Of a stretch of 64,000 nt of DNA, positions 1-8,124 are shown in pieces (position 1 is the stretch's first letter; every line of letters starts with the position of its first letter). The notes below the pieces were generated by a model. It ran no database searches and was not told the origin of the DNA. It saw only the letters and a program-made list of their open reading frames with translations. Source of the DNA: an uncultured Methanomassiliicoccus sp. Lineage in GTDB: Archaea > Thermoplasmatota > Thermoplasmata > Methanomassiliicoccales > Methanomassiliicoccaceae. Location: positions 1-64,000 of the forward strand of contig CALUEU010000004.1 of NCBI GenBank assembly GCA_944319735.1. The letters are read 5' to 3'. Made by a program: the position numbers and the translations under genes.

Positions 1-1
1 T

Positions 2-1363
2 AAACCTCTCATCGCTAAAAAGGAGCTGAAACGTCTTTTGCTTTTATGCGACTATGAAGAAACTGCAATTACACAAGCGATCTCCCTTCATTATCCCAAT
101 CCTCTGGGATATGTTCTGATGCTGGATGACTCTGCAAGTATGCATTCTGCCAGTTTCATGATCAAAATTGACGCCAAAGCCTTTATTGACTGTTCCCGTA
201 CCGAGGATGAATTCGGCATTAACCGGTTCGAAGTGCATGCAGACTGGGTCTATCCATCTGGAATTAATCCGGCTCCTGCAGTCGTAACGGAAGAACGCGG
301 CGAATTAACCGCGGCAAAATCTGCAATCAACAATTTGAAGACAGATGGAGACTGGACCAACATAGGAGAAGCAGTTTCTTTGGCCAACGCCATGATAGAA
401 AAAATGACGGCGGTTAACAAAGCATATGTGCTGGTCAGCGATGGACTATCTAATCACGGCACTTCACCTGCTGCAGTTTTGAAAGATAAACCTCCAATTT
501 ATATCGCTGGTTTAGGACCCTACATGCGGAAATCTTATTTTGAAAGTATGCTGAGTAAAAATCCAAAAAGTAAATTCTACAATAGTCCCAATTCATACGA
601 TATGATGATGGTTTTCAATCAGATCTTAGCGGATTCTTCTCAGTCTTTATTGACATTAAATCATCGGGAAACCTATCAGGGAATTGATTATAATGTTCAG
701 GAATTCAGCATCAGCGGGAAGGGAAACTGCTCATTGGTGAATGTGGTATGGTCGGATGACAGATGTCATTATACCCCTGGTTGCCCAAATATGGGTGAAA
801 TAAATCTGGTTCTCATTGATCCTGATGATCATTCAACTTCCATCCGCCCTCAGATCATAGAAGACGGCTTCTGCATCTTTGATTTACGCAATGTCAGGCC
901 CGGCAGGTGGAAGCTGTTGGCTCAGTATGTCTTTGAATCGCCTATATGGGTAACCGTTGGTGCTATCCAGACCAGTGCTCCGGTGTCGGTAACTGTGATA
1001 GGCGAGCAGATGGTAAAGGCAGGAGAAACACCCAGCTTCACTGTGCAGATTGCAGGTACAGAGGCGATCTGTGATCTAAAAGTCAACGCTGTATACAGTC
1101 GTCCGGCGGTTGACTTCCAGAATGTGATAAAAACACTCGGTGAAAAAGGATCTGAAGCGGACATCATTGGTAAAGACGTCAGCCGTTTTCCTAGAGTACA
1201 GGAACTGGCATCGCTGAGGGAAACAGAGGCAGGAATATTCAATGGAAGCTTGGGTTCGGTTCTAAACACAGGAATTATAAATGCATACCTTACAATCACT
1301 GGAACTTATCTGGACGGAACTCCGTTTGTGGCAAAGAAGCTGCATTCAGTCTTTGTAGAATAA
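2..1363 (+). CDS. von Willebrand factor A domain protein, 5' end outside window
   Basis: The frame is open to the left edge of the window, so the N-terminus is missing; the first possible internal start is a TTG at 38. About 30 residues after that TTG comes the sequence LDDSASM, a D-x-S-x-S metal-ion-dependent adhesion site, followed by a typical alpha/beta VWA core (for example YVLVSDGLSNHG). The C-terminal half is rich in beta strands (roughly residues 210-440), with no membrane segment seen. VWA proteins of this kind often work with AAA ATPases in metal insertion or complex assembly; any partner would lie upstream, outside the window. The gene ends about 150 bases before the nitrogenase-like pair, but that pair has its own promoter-like box, so co-function is only a suggestion. 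Confidence 0.75.
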   Translation, partial: KPLIAKKELKRLLLLCDYEETAITQAISLHYPNPLGYVLMLDDSASMHSASFMIKIDAKAFIDCSRTEDEFGINRFEVHADWVYPSGINPAPAVVTEERGELTAAKSAINNLKTDGDWTNIGEAVSLANAMIEKMTAVNKAYVLVSDGLSNHGTSPAAVLKDKPPIYIAGLGPYMRKSYFESMLSKNPKSKFYNSPNSYDMMMVFNQILADSSQSLLTLNHRETYQGIDYNVQEFSISGKGNCSLVNVVWSDDRCHYTPGCPNMGEINLVLIDPDDHSTSIRPQIIEDGFCIFDLRNVRPGRWKLLAQYVFESPIWVTVGAIQTSAPVSVTVIGEQMVKAGETPSFTVQIAGTEAICDLKVNAVYSRPAVDFQNVIKTLGEKGSEADIIGKDVSRFPRVQELASLRETEAGIFNGSLGSVLNTGIINAYLTITGTYLDGTPFVAKKLHSVFVE

Positions 1364-1481
1364 AGCTGAAAATCATCCGTTTTGAGATTGGAGCAAGGCC
1401 GTATTCCCAGGGATCTTTTTTTACCTTACTCTGTTCACACCCTAACTCTGAAATATCCCATAGGATCATCCATTTCATCTT

Positions 1482-1495
1482 CTTAAAATAGATTG
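1482..1495 (+). promoter_or_regulatory. TATA-like box upstream of the nitrogenase-like operon
   Basis: CTTAAAATAGATTGA lies about 28 bases before the ATG at 1516, the spacing expected for an archaeal TATA box that starts transcription at or next to the start codon, giving a leaderless mRNA. An almost identical box occurs at 43207-43220 at the same distance from another start. No Shine-Dalgarno sequence is visible before 1516, which supports leaderless translation. Confidence 0.5.
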
Positions 1496-1515
1496 ACGCA
1501 TATATCCAATTGGAT

Positions 1516-3669
1516 ATGAAACGGATTGCTGTATATGGTAAAGGCGGTATTGGAAAATCAACAATCTCCTCTAACTTAACCGCTGCTCTTTCAGACATGG
1601 GTGTAAAGGTATTGCAGATTGGATGCGATCCAAAACACGACTCTACTAGACTTTTGTCGAACGGAGCGGGGGATACAACAGTTCTCGAATATCTGAGGGA
1701 TACATATCCTGATGAAAGAACTCTGGAAGATGTGGTCTATACTGGTTACAAAGGCTGCTTGTGTGTAGAAGCAGGAGGCCCTGAACCGGGGATAGGCTGT
1801 GCCGGGAGAGGCATAATCTCAGCCTTTGAACTCCTTCAAGATCTGAACATAAATTCAATTCCGATCGATATCACAATTTACGATGTTTTAGGAGATGTAG
1901 TCTGCGGAGGCTTTGCCGTTCCCCTGAGAGATGGTTACGCAGATACTGTGTATATTGTAACTTCCGGAGAGTTCATGTCGATATATGCTGCCAACAACAT
2001 TCTGAAAGGAACAGCAAACTACAATCCTGATAGAATCGGTGGCATAATATTCAACAGCCGCGGTGACGAGGAAGAGTATGAAAGGGTAAAGAGATTCTCC
2101 GAGGCAGTTTCAATTCCTATCGTAGCAGTATTCAAACGTTCAAAGGAATTTTTGGATGCAGAAAGATGTGGAAAAACCGTAGTGGAAGCTTATCCCGATT
2201 CTTCTCTTGTAAAATCATTCAGGGATCTGGCTGAAATTGTTCTGGAAGGCAGAAAATATGCTGCAAAATATCTTGGGGAAGCAGAGTTAGAAGAAGTGGT
2301 TTTAGGCATAGCAACATCAAAAAGAACTTCTCAAAGCAGTGCTCTGATAAGAGAGCCAAATGTGGTTTCTGAACCTAGATATTATACATCTCGCAATGTA
2401 CAGAGGAATGAAGTCTTGCACGGCTGTGCCTTTGCCGGTGCAGTTTCAATCACAACATCAATGACTTCTTTGACAACGCTGATGCATTCTCCGCGCAACT
2501 GTGCACAATTCGCTTATCAACTGGCATCCAATGCAGTAAAACGTTCATACATCTGTGAAGGCACCGCGATTCATGGTTTTTCACAGCCCAATGTCACGTG
2601 CACGAATATGGCAGAATCAACAATGATCTTTGGCGGCAATGATGAACTCAAAGCTTCTTTAAAATCTATTTTAGATGGCGGTCAGAAAAACATCGCAGTA
2701 GTGACATCTTGTCCTTCAGGTATCATCGGAGATGACGTAGAAAGTATCGTCAACGATTTGTCATTGCAGTATCCAGATGCTACCATCATTCCCTTGATTG
2801 AAGATGGAAACGTCAATGGTGATTTCATGCAAGGGGTAATTGATGCATCAATCGCATTGACTAAAGCTTTCGTAAAGACTTCGTTTGACAAGACAGATTC
2901 AGTAAACCTAATCGGAGTCAAGACAATCTCAACAAACTGTATAAAAAATTCAGATTATGTGGAAAGTATTCTGTCTAAATTAGGAATTAAAATCAACTGC
3001 AAATATCTTGGAGATGCTGATATTGAAGATCTTAAGAAGCTTACTGAAGCTAAATTCAATCTTCTACTGAACCCGGACCGCTTTTCTATGATGTTGAAAC
3101 AATTTCTTGAAGATAATTACGACATGACATTTTCCAACCACATTGCCAGACCAGGTCTGAAAGCAACTACTGAATGGATCAGGGAAATAGGAGAATGTTT
3201 TGGCAGAACGGAAGCTGCTGAAAATATCATTCAGGAGATATGTACTGAATATAAGTTGCATTTAGAATTTTTAAAGAATAATCTACAAAATAAGACTGTA
3301 TATGTGGCAAGTATGAACAGAGATATCGACTGGATCTTGGAGATGCTTGAAGGGGCAGGCATGGAGATCATAAAGGCAGTGGTTATCGATAGGCCTGATT
3401 ATACAATGGATTACGACATCAAGGCCGCTTATCCGTTTGTCGACATTATTGAAAAATATGAGATAAATGAGCTTATCAATGACATAAACACCAAGAACCC
3501 GGATATTTTAATTTCCGCCTATCCAATGGATGTAAATCCCCACATCGTGCAGAGGTATATTCCACTGGTACCTGATATCGGGCCCTTCGGGGCATTAGAA
3601 CTGGCAGATTCCTGGGTGAGTTTTATGAAGGCACCAGCTGAAGAGGGGTGGAGAAAAGATGGCAATTAA
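1516..3669 (+). CDS. NifH-NifD-type fusion protein of an unassigned nitrogenase-like enzyme
   Basis: A 717-residue fusion. Residues 1-260 are a complete NifH/BchL/CfbC-type ATPase: P-loop GKGGIGKS at 8-15, the [4Fe-4S] ligands Cys95 (GIGCAGRG) and Cys130 (DVVCGGFAVP), and Arg98, the equivalent of the ADP-ribosylated arginine. After a linker of about 35 residues comes a nitrogenase component-1 domain with HGCAFAGA (Cys304), SPRNCAQF (Cys329) and TSCPSGIIGDD (Cys399), which match the three P-cluster cysteines of NifD. I see no convincing equivalent of NifD Cys275 or His442, so a FeMo-type cofactor is unlikely. The ATG at 1516 is preferred to the TTG at 1510 because it begins the canonical MKRIAVYGKGG. 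It overlaps the next gene by 11 bases. The substrate is unknown. Cfb enzymes use separate C and D genes and no K-type partner, so this is not an ordinary cfbCD locus. Confidence 0.85.
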   Translation: MKRIAVYGKGGIGKSTISSNLTAALSDMGVKVLQIGCDPKHDSTRLLSNGAGDTTVLEYLRDTYPDERTLEDVVYTGYKGCLCVEAGGPEPGIGCAGRGIISAFELLQDLNINSIPIDITIYDVLGDVVCGGFAVPLRDGYADTVYIVTSGEFMSIYAANNILKGTANYNPDRIGGIIFNSRGDEEEYERVKRFSEAVSIPIVAVFKRSKEFLDAERCGKTVVEAYPDSSLVKSFRDLAEIVLEGRKYAAKYLGEAELEEVVLGIATSKRTSQSSALIREPNVVSEPRYYTSRNVQRNEVLHGCAFAGAVSITTSMTSLTTLMHSPRNCAQFAYQLASNAVKRSYICEGTAIHGFSQPNVTCTNMAESTMIFGGNDELKASLKSILDGGQKNIAVVTSCPSGIIGDDVESIVNDLSLQYPDATIIPLIEDGNVNGDFMQGVIDASIALTKAFVKTSFDKTDSVNLIGVKTISTNCIKNSDYVESILSKLGIKINCKYLGDADIEDLKKLTEAKFNLLLNPDRFSMMLKQFLEDNYDMTFSNHIARPGLKATTEWIREIGECFGRTEAAENIIQEICTEYKLHLEFLKNNLQNKTVYVASMNRDIDWILEMLEGAGMEIIKAVVIDRPDYTMDYDIKAAYPFVDIIEKYEINELINDINTKNPDILISAYPMDVNPHIVQRYIPLVPDIGPFGALELADSWVSFMKAPAEEGWRKDGN

Positions 3670-4906
3670 TTATGATGAACCTGAAGGTTTGATGGGTATA
3701 CTGCTTGCTTTCGAGGGTGTGAAAGATGCAGAAACCATTCTCAATGGTCCGACTGGATGCAAGTTTCATCCTTCATCTGTGTCTGAAGCAGTCTACAGGA
3801 GAAAAGGATCATTCAATCCGATGATATTTTCAGGGGAGTTTCATTTCTGCCAGCCCCGCATTCCTTGCACATATCTTGGCGGCTATGATTACATAACAGG
3901 ATCAAAGGACAGATTGAACAGGCTTTTTGATGAAGTAAACAACTCTCGCCCAAGCCTTATTGGAATAGTAAATTCTCCTGGTGCATCTCTGATCGGTGAA
4001 TCTTTGAATGTGACTGAAACATCTGTACCGGTTGTAAAAATAGAGACTCCTGTATATTCTAAATCATTGGGAGATGGGTTTCAGGAAGGAATAATCTCTA
4101 TTCTGGAAAAAATTAAACCTGGTACTGGGAAAAGGAAATACTGCATAAATCTGCTTGGAATTTCAATATGGCATTTGAACTGGGAAGACAGTCTCAACGA
4201 TCTTACTGCATTATTGAATCTGTGCGGAATTGAAGTGATAACCGCGGTGGGTGCAGGCTGGTCAATAGATGATATAAAGACCTCTGGTGAAGCTGAGCTT
4301 AATATAGTCATTCATGACGAATTTAGCGGTAAAGTCGGAAGTTGGTATGAGAAGAACTGCGGCATTCCATACATCACACCGGAAGTTCCGATAGGTTTCG
4401 ATGCTTTGGAAAACTGGCTCAAAGAAGTTTGTCATGCATTAGGGAGAGACGCTGCCCCTGCTATTGACGTTATAAAATCTAAGCGTAAGAAGGTTTTCAG
4501 GGAACTTTCGGCAATGGAAGAAAGAAAAGTCCTGCCAAAAGGCAGAACATTTTCAATTGCAGCAGACGGATCTCTTGCCTTTCCTGTTTTGAAATTCTTA
4601 TATGAATACCTTGGAATGGTACCAGTGGCTGTAAATGTGGAAGATTCGGAATGGGACAGTAAAATCAATGATTATCTGTCAGACAACGGTATCAACATTT
4701 CAAAAAATGTATTCAATACGGCCGCTGATATTTTCATAGGGGACGGCAATACGTTGTCTGCTTTGTTATTCAGGGAAGTAGTCAGAAGCGGAATAACTGT
4801 TGAATCTCCTGGAATCAGACAAATTGAGATAAGAGAAGAGCCTGTTTTAGGCCTGAATGGAACACTTCGTCTGCTTGATGGTGTATTAAATTCATTAATA
4901 AGATGA
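3659..4906 (+). CDS. NifK/NifD-type component-1 subunit, partner of the upstream fusion
   Basis: A 415-residue nitrogenase component-1 family protein, shorter than NifK (about 520). It has GPTGCKFHP (Cys34), the position of the second P-cluster cysteine, and Cys64 and Cys70 just before a TYLGGYDYITG segment that resembles the conserved NifK glycine-rich turn. Where NifD and NifK carry the third cysteine this protein reads VNSPGASLIGE, so the ligand is missing. It starts inside the end of the fusion gene, after a purine-rich GGGGTGGAG ribosome-binding site, so the two are translationally coupled. With the fusion it should form a D/K-like heterocomplex whose iron-sulfur cluster is held asymmetrically. 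The function is not known from sequence; reduction of a tetrapyrrole or a small thioether are family precedents only. Confidence 0.8.
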   Translation: MAINYDEPEGLMGILLAFEGVKDAETILNGPTGCKFHPSSVSEAVYRRKGSFNPMIFSGEFHFCQPRIPCTYLGGYDYITGSKDRLNRLFDEVNNSRPSLIGIVNSPGASLIGESLNVTETSVPVVKIETPVYSKSLGDGFQEGIISILEKIKPGTGKRKYCINLLGISIWHLNWEDSLNDLTALLNLCGIEVITAVGAGWSIDDIKTSGEAELNIVIHDEFSGKVGSWYEKNCGIPYITPEVPIGFDALENWLKEVCHALGRDAAPAIDVIKSKRKKVFRELSAMEERKVLPKGRTFSIAADGSLAFPVLKFLYEYLGMVPVAVNVEDSEWDSKINDYLSDNGINISKNVFNTAADIFIGDGNTLSALLFREVVRSGITVESPGIRQIEIREEPVLGLNGTLRLLDGVLNSLIR

Positions 4907-4923
4907 AATGGGAAATGCTGTGC

Positions 4924-4942
4924 GCAGGGCACATGGCCCTGC
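4924..4942. terminator. Hairpin between convergent genes
   Basis: GCAGGGC and GCCCTGC form a perfect seven-pair stem with a five-base loop between the K-like gene (ends 4906) and the leftward membrane-protein gene (ends 4953). It can work on both strands. Archaeal termination depends mainly on U-runs, so its role as terminator is an inference from position. Confidence 0.5.
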
Positions 4943-4952
4943 ATTAATTTGT

Positions 4953-5375
4953 TTAGAGTCTTGCCTGGATAATACCAAATATGAGTGTTATTACACCAGA
5001 GGCCACCGCAAGGTAAAATCCGATTCCGTAGCTAAGATCTGTAAATTCATCTCCCGCCCACATGTAGCTCACAATTGCAAGAATAATTGTAATGATACCG
5101 AAGAGTGCAGAGATGTATCCAACATTCTTTCTTGAACCATTACCAGTCATACCTACAGCAAATAGTATTAAAGATATAACTCCTAAAACTGCAACAATCA
5201 CTGGAATATAGATTTGGAAGCTACCGTCATAGTCAATAAGATCTATTCCCGTATAATCTATACCACCGCTTGTAAACCAGCTAACTGCAATAGCAACTAT
5301 TCCAATTAAGGCTCCAATTATTCCAATAATGCCCCAAATGTATGGAGTATTTTTCTTCAACGATGTTGAATCCAT
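4953..5375 (-). CDS. Small four-helix membrane protein, unknown function
   Basis: The product is 140 residues, counted from the ATG at 5375, which sits nine bases after an AAGGAG ribosome-binding site; an upstream ATG at 5402 has no such site. The protein is almost entirely hydrophobic, with four predicted transmembrane helices (around residues 10-32, 55-80, 88-106 and 116-138) and an extracellular or cytoplasmic loop rich in Asp/Tyr (GGIDYTGIDLIDYDG). I do not recognise a family. It is transcribed toward the nitrogenase-like operon and shares the hairpin at 4924 with it. Confidence 0.65.
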   Translation of the reverse strand: MDSTSLKKNTPYIWGIIGIIGALIGIVAIAVSWFTSGGIDYTGIDLIDYDGSFQIYIPVIVAVLGVISLILFAVGMTGNGSRKNVGYISALFGIITIILAIVSYMWAGDEFTDLSYGIGFYLAVASGVITLIFGIIQARL

Positions 5376-5750
5376 AATATCAATCTCCTTGCCTTGATAC
5401 ATTTTTGGAAATGCGTATAAGTGTTTCTGATAAATTTTACAGATATATTATTCATATCGTACATAAAAATCATTAATTTAAGAATTTAAATTTTTACTTT
5501 ATTTTAGCCAGCATTTAGAAAATAGATATTTTTTTAACGATTCATATATAACTCAAAAAAATTGTGTTATTTTGTATATTTTTTTTGAAATGACTGTAGA
5601 ATTAAGAGATATTTATTGGTTTTGAAGGACATTCCTTGTCTATGTGAATACCTAATCTATGTAAATGCACGATCTAATCATGATATTTTCCCGTATATCC
5701 GCTATAATCGCAGAAATTCTTAATTTACTCAGCATTCAAATTGTTAGTTT
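5376..5750. other. AT-rich intergenic region between divergent genes
   Basis: A divergent spacer of 375 bases between the membrane protein (leftward) and the PRC-barrel gene (rightward). It is very AT rich. A TATA-like ACTTATACG (reverse strand, near 5412-5420) is placed suitably for the leftward gene. On the right, TATAATCG near 5703 or TTCTTAATTTAC near 5717 could serve the rightward gene. No RNA gene, repeat or further ORF is seen. Confidence 0.4.
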
Positions 5751-6053
5751 ATGCAGACTATTGAGATTAGCAAGACTCTCGATATTGGGTTTGGAAATAA
5801 AAGATCAGTCATGACCTCAGATGCTAAAATAATAGGCAAAGTGTACGGAGCTGAAGTTGACACAGAGCAGTGGGTTGTAAGCAACATTCTGACTGACTTT
5901 GATTCATCAATCCTTTCAGATGCTGATGTAAAACACCCTAAAATGAGGAAAACAAGAGTTTCAATTCCTGTTGATAAAATTGAGAAAGTGTCTGACATAA
6001 TTGAGCTTTCTGTAGATCTAAACACACTGCTCAACGCAATAGAAGAAGACTAG
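5751..6053 (+). CDS. PRC-barrel-like small protein
   Basis: The product is 100 residues. The pattern KRSVMTSDAKIIGKVYGAEVDTEQWVV followed by a charged segment and VSIPVDKIEKVSDIIEL resembles the PRC-barrel fold, a beta-barrel found in archaeal small proteins and in the ribosome-maturation factor RimM. Such archaeal proteins have been linked to cell division or RNA processing, but nothing here fixes the role. The rightward frame is chosen over the overlapping leftward frame at 5744-6034 because only it gives the alternating hydrophobic pattern of a folded domain. It stops with TAG two bases before the first decayed CRISPR repeat. Confidence 0.6.
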   Translation: MQTIEISKTLDIGFGNKRSVMTSDAKIIGKVYGAEVDTEQWVVSNILTDFDSSILSDADVKHPKMRKTRVSIPVDKIEKVSDIIELSVDLNTLLNAIEED

Positions 6054-6054
6054 G

Positions 6055-6352
6055 CTTGAGAGACACTCATTCGAATGGACTTTGAACAGTCGCTGTCATG
6101 AAATAACTCATAGTCTTTGATGCTTCAACTTACACCTCCTATTTGGAGGTGGTCTATTGTTTAAACCTCTTTGCTGTTTTTTGCTAGTGTTTCAACTCAC
6201 ACTCCCGTAAGGAAGTGACCCAGGAGCGACCTCGAAGGCATAGACACACCTAAGTTTCAATCCACACTTCCGTATGGAAGTGACTGGAGATGTGGATAAT
6301 ATACAATAAGTACAAATTAGTTTCAATCCACACTTCCGTATGGAAGTGACTG
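6055..6352 (-). CRISPR. Short decaying CRISPR array, transcribed leftward
   Basis: Five repeat units of about 33 bases start at 6055, 6122, 6189, 6254 and 6320, spaced 65-67 bases, leaving four spacers of 32-34 bases. The two right-hand repeats (6254-6286 and 6320-6352) are identical and begin GTTTCAATCCACACTTCCGT. The repeat at 6189 has a few changes, the one at 6122 more, and the one at 6055 keeps little beyond the core TCG-ATGGA. Read on the minus strand the repeat contains the palindrome ACTTCC-GGAAGT and ends in ATTGAAAC, the usual 3' end of type I-A/I-B/III repeats. The steady decay toward the left marks that end as leader-distal, so the leader is on the right. No cas gene is present in the window. 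Confidence 0.9.
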
Positions 6353-6724
6353 TCAAAATATGAAATATGGATATTTACATTTAATCTTATCCTAACATCT
6401 GGGCAAGAATTAGTATGGTATATTATAAATAAAAATTTTGTTCCCACACAACTTATTTATTCTATAATTAAAGAATATCACATTAAATAATTAGTTCTGG
6501 TTCAGCAAATTCTCAAAATATTAGTGAGTGCGAACGGATGGTCTTTTGAATGTTCACTATATGTTCGCACCGCATATATATTCTGTTCATCTACTCAATA
6601 CTACGCTGCATTATGATATCTTTTTGTTCTCATCTGGTCTGTATTTATCATTATTTTATATATTATATTAAACATGGTTTAGTTATTTTTCTGAACTCAT
6701 CCATATGCATTTTGAAACACTAAT
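6353..6724 (-). promoter_or_regulatory. Probable CRISPR leader and intergenic region
   Basis: AT-rich sequence directly right of the intact repeats, where the leader and promoter of a leftward array should lie; a TATA-like stretch on the minus strand lies near 6370-6390. It also contains an inverted repeat of eight bases, GTGCGAAC at 6528-6535 and GTTCGCAC at 6563-6570, separated by 27 bases. That could be a protein-binding site or part of the leader. No ORF of note lies here. The right boundary is the stop codon of the sugar porter. Confidence 0.5.
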
Positions 6725-8092
6725 TTATTTTGCCTGTTCATTTTCAGTGATTTCTTCTAATGAAAGACCTTTGGTTTCTGGTATAAACTTCCAGACGAAA
6801 ATTAGCGAGAACACTCCTACAATGGCATATATGAAGAACACCCCATTAGTTCCCAGCAAACCTACAAGACCTAAAAATGTCAATGAAATTATGAAATTAG
6901 AAGCCCAGTTGGCTACTGTAGCTACACTCATCGCTTTACCTCTTATTCTGAGTGGATAAATCTCTGCTATGAGCAGCCAGAAGATTGGACCAAGTCCTAT
7001 GGCAAATGAGGCAATGTATGCCATTAGAAACACGGCTGTATAAATGCCCAGAGATGCAGCGCCGATGGTGAATACTACGCTCAGACCCAGAAGTGATAAA
7101 ATCATCCCGCTCAGACTTATCAGCAGCAGAGGGCGTCTACCAACTCTGTCTACAAGGAATATGGATATGACTGTCAGAACTACATTTACTATGCCGACAC
7201 CGACACTGGCGGCTATTGAAGCTGTAGCATTGCCGTAACCGGCAAACTCAAAAATTGTAGGGGCGAAGTAAATGACAGTGTTGATACCTGTAGCCTGCTG
7301 CAGTATTGCCAATGTTATGCCGATTATGGCTACATAACGAACGGCAGGAGACCACAACTCGCTGATTTTGGTATTCTTCTGCTCTTCATTTTCTTTTTCC
7401 ATCTGACGGATTGCATCGTCAGCTTTTTCTTTGTCGTATGAAAATTCTTCAGCTACGTGCATGGCACTGTCTACTTTTCCTTCGAATACCAACCATCTGG
7501 GGCTGGAAGGAAGAATAATCATTCCAATCAAAAGAGCAGCAGCTGGTATAACTGCAGCGAGAAACATGGCCTTCCAATTTCCAGACGGAGAGAAGTAAAG
7601 TGAGACTACATAAGCCACAAGTATTCCCACAGTGACCATCAGCTGTGTAAGGGACACCATAGCGCCTCTAATGCTCTTAGGTGCCACTTCTGAAATATAC
7701 ATGGGGCTTATGAATGAGGCAATACCTATGCCTGTCCCTATTATGAATCGGCCAGCAAAGAAGAAGTATATGTCTGGCGACAAAGTGATTACTGCAGTTC
7801 CTATTATCACCAAGGCAGCAGAACTGATTATAGACTTTCTTCTTCCCAGTCTGTCTGATAAGTATCCCCCGGAAGCTGATCCGATTATGGCTCCGACCAA
7901 AACTATGGATACTGCCCACGATCTTTCAGAAACCGTTAAAGAGAAATCCTGCTGTACGAATAATATTGCTCCAGAAATGATCCCAGTATCAAATCCAAAT
8001 AAAATTCCGCCGATGGCAGCAACTGCCGCTGCAACATATGCCAAAGGTGGAATACTAAGTCTCCTCTTAGATTTCTGGCCGCTGAATTTCAT
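6725..8092 (-). CDS. MFS sugar porter (sugar:H+ symporter family)
   Basis: A 12-helix major facilitator protein of about 455 residues carrying the classic sugar-porter signatures in order: GGYLSDRLGRRKS after helix 2, the SSPRWL motif at the start of the central loop, QQATGINTVIYFAPTIF in helix 7, DRVGRRPL after helix 8, and PETKGLSLEEI after helix 12. It probably imports a monosaccharide, inositol or a similar polyol with protons. The ATG at 8092 is preferred, but an in-frame TTG at 8116 is also possible. It follows otsB in the same direction by 10-30 bases and so looks like part of an otsA-otsB-porter operon, which suggests a link with trehalose or glucose handling. Confidence 0.88.
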   Translation of the reverse strand: MKFSGQKSKRRLSIPPLAYVAAAVAAIGGILFGFDTGIISGAILFVQQDFSLTVSERSWAVSIVLVGAIIGSASGGYLSDRLGRRKSIISSAALVIIGTAVITLSPDIYFFFAGRFIIGTGIGIASFISPMYISEVAPKSIRGAMVSLTQLMVTVGILVAYVVSLYFSPSGNWKAMFLAAVIPAAALLIGMIILPSSPRWLVFEGKVDSAMHVAEEFSYDKEKADDAIRQMEKENEEQKNTKISELWSPAVRYVAIIGITLAILQQATGINTVIYFAPTIFEFAGYGNATASIAASVGVGIVNVVLTVISIFLVDRVGRRPLLLISLSGMILSLLGLSVVFTIGAASLGIYTAVFLMAYIASFAIGLGPIFWLLIAEIYPLRIRGKAMSVATVANWASNFIISLTFLGLVGLLGTNGVFFIYAIVGVFSLIFVWKFIPETKGLSLEEITENEQAK

Positions 8093-8124
8093 GAAGCATT
8101 TATTACTCTTCAGCAAGTCTCTAA

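Noticed and set aside
1516-4906. Assignment of the nitrogenase-like genes as cfbCD or nifHDK
   Set aside because: CfbD works without a K-type partner and with a separate CfbC. NifDK need FeMo-cofactor ligands and flanking nif genes, none of which are seen.
5744-6034. Leftward frame of 96 residues opposite the PRC-barrel gene
   Set aside because: It covers almost the same bases as the rightward PRC-like gene; its translation is Ser/Thr/Leu-rich without domain pattern, and the rightward frame has the better fold.
6051-6059. Possible pyrrolysine read-through at the TAG of the PRC-barrel gene
   Set aside because: A TGA follows two codons later in frame, so read-through would add nothing; TAG is used here as a plain stop.
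6250-6447. 65-residue frame across the CRISPR repeats
   Set aside because: Its translation is internally repeated only because it reads through two identical CRISPR repeats; not a gene.
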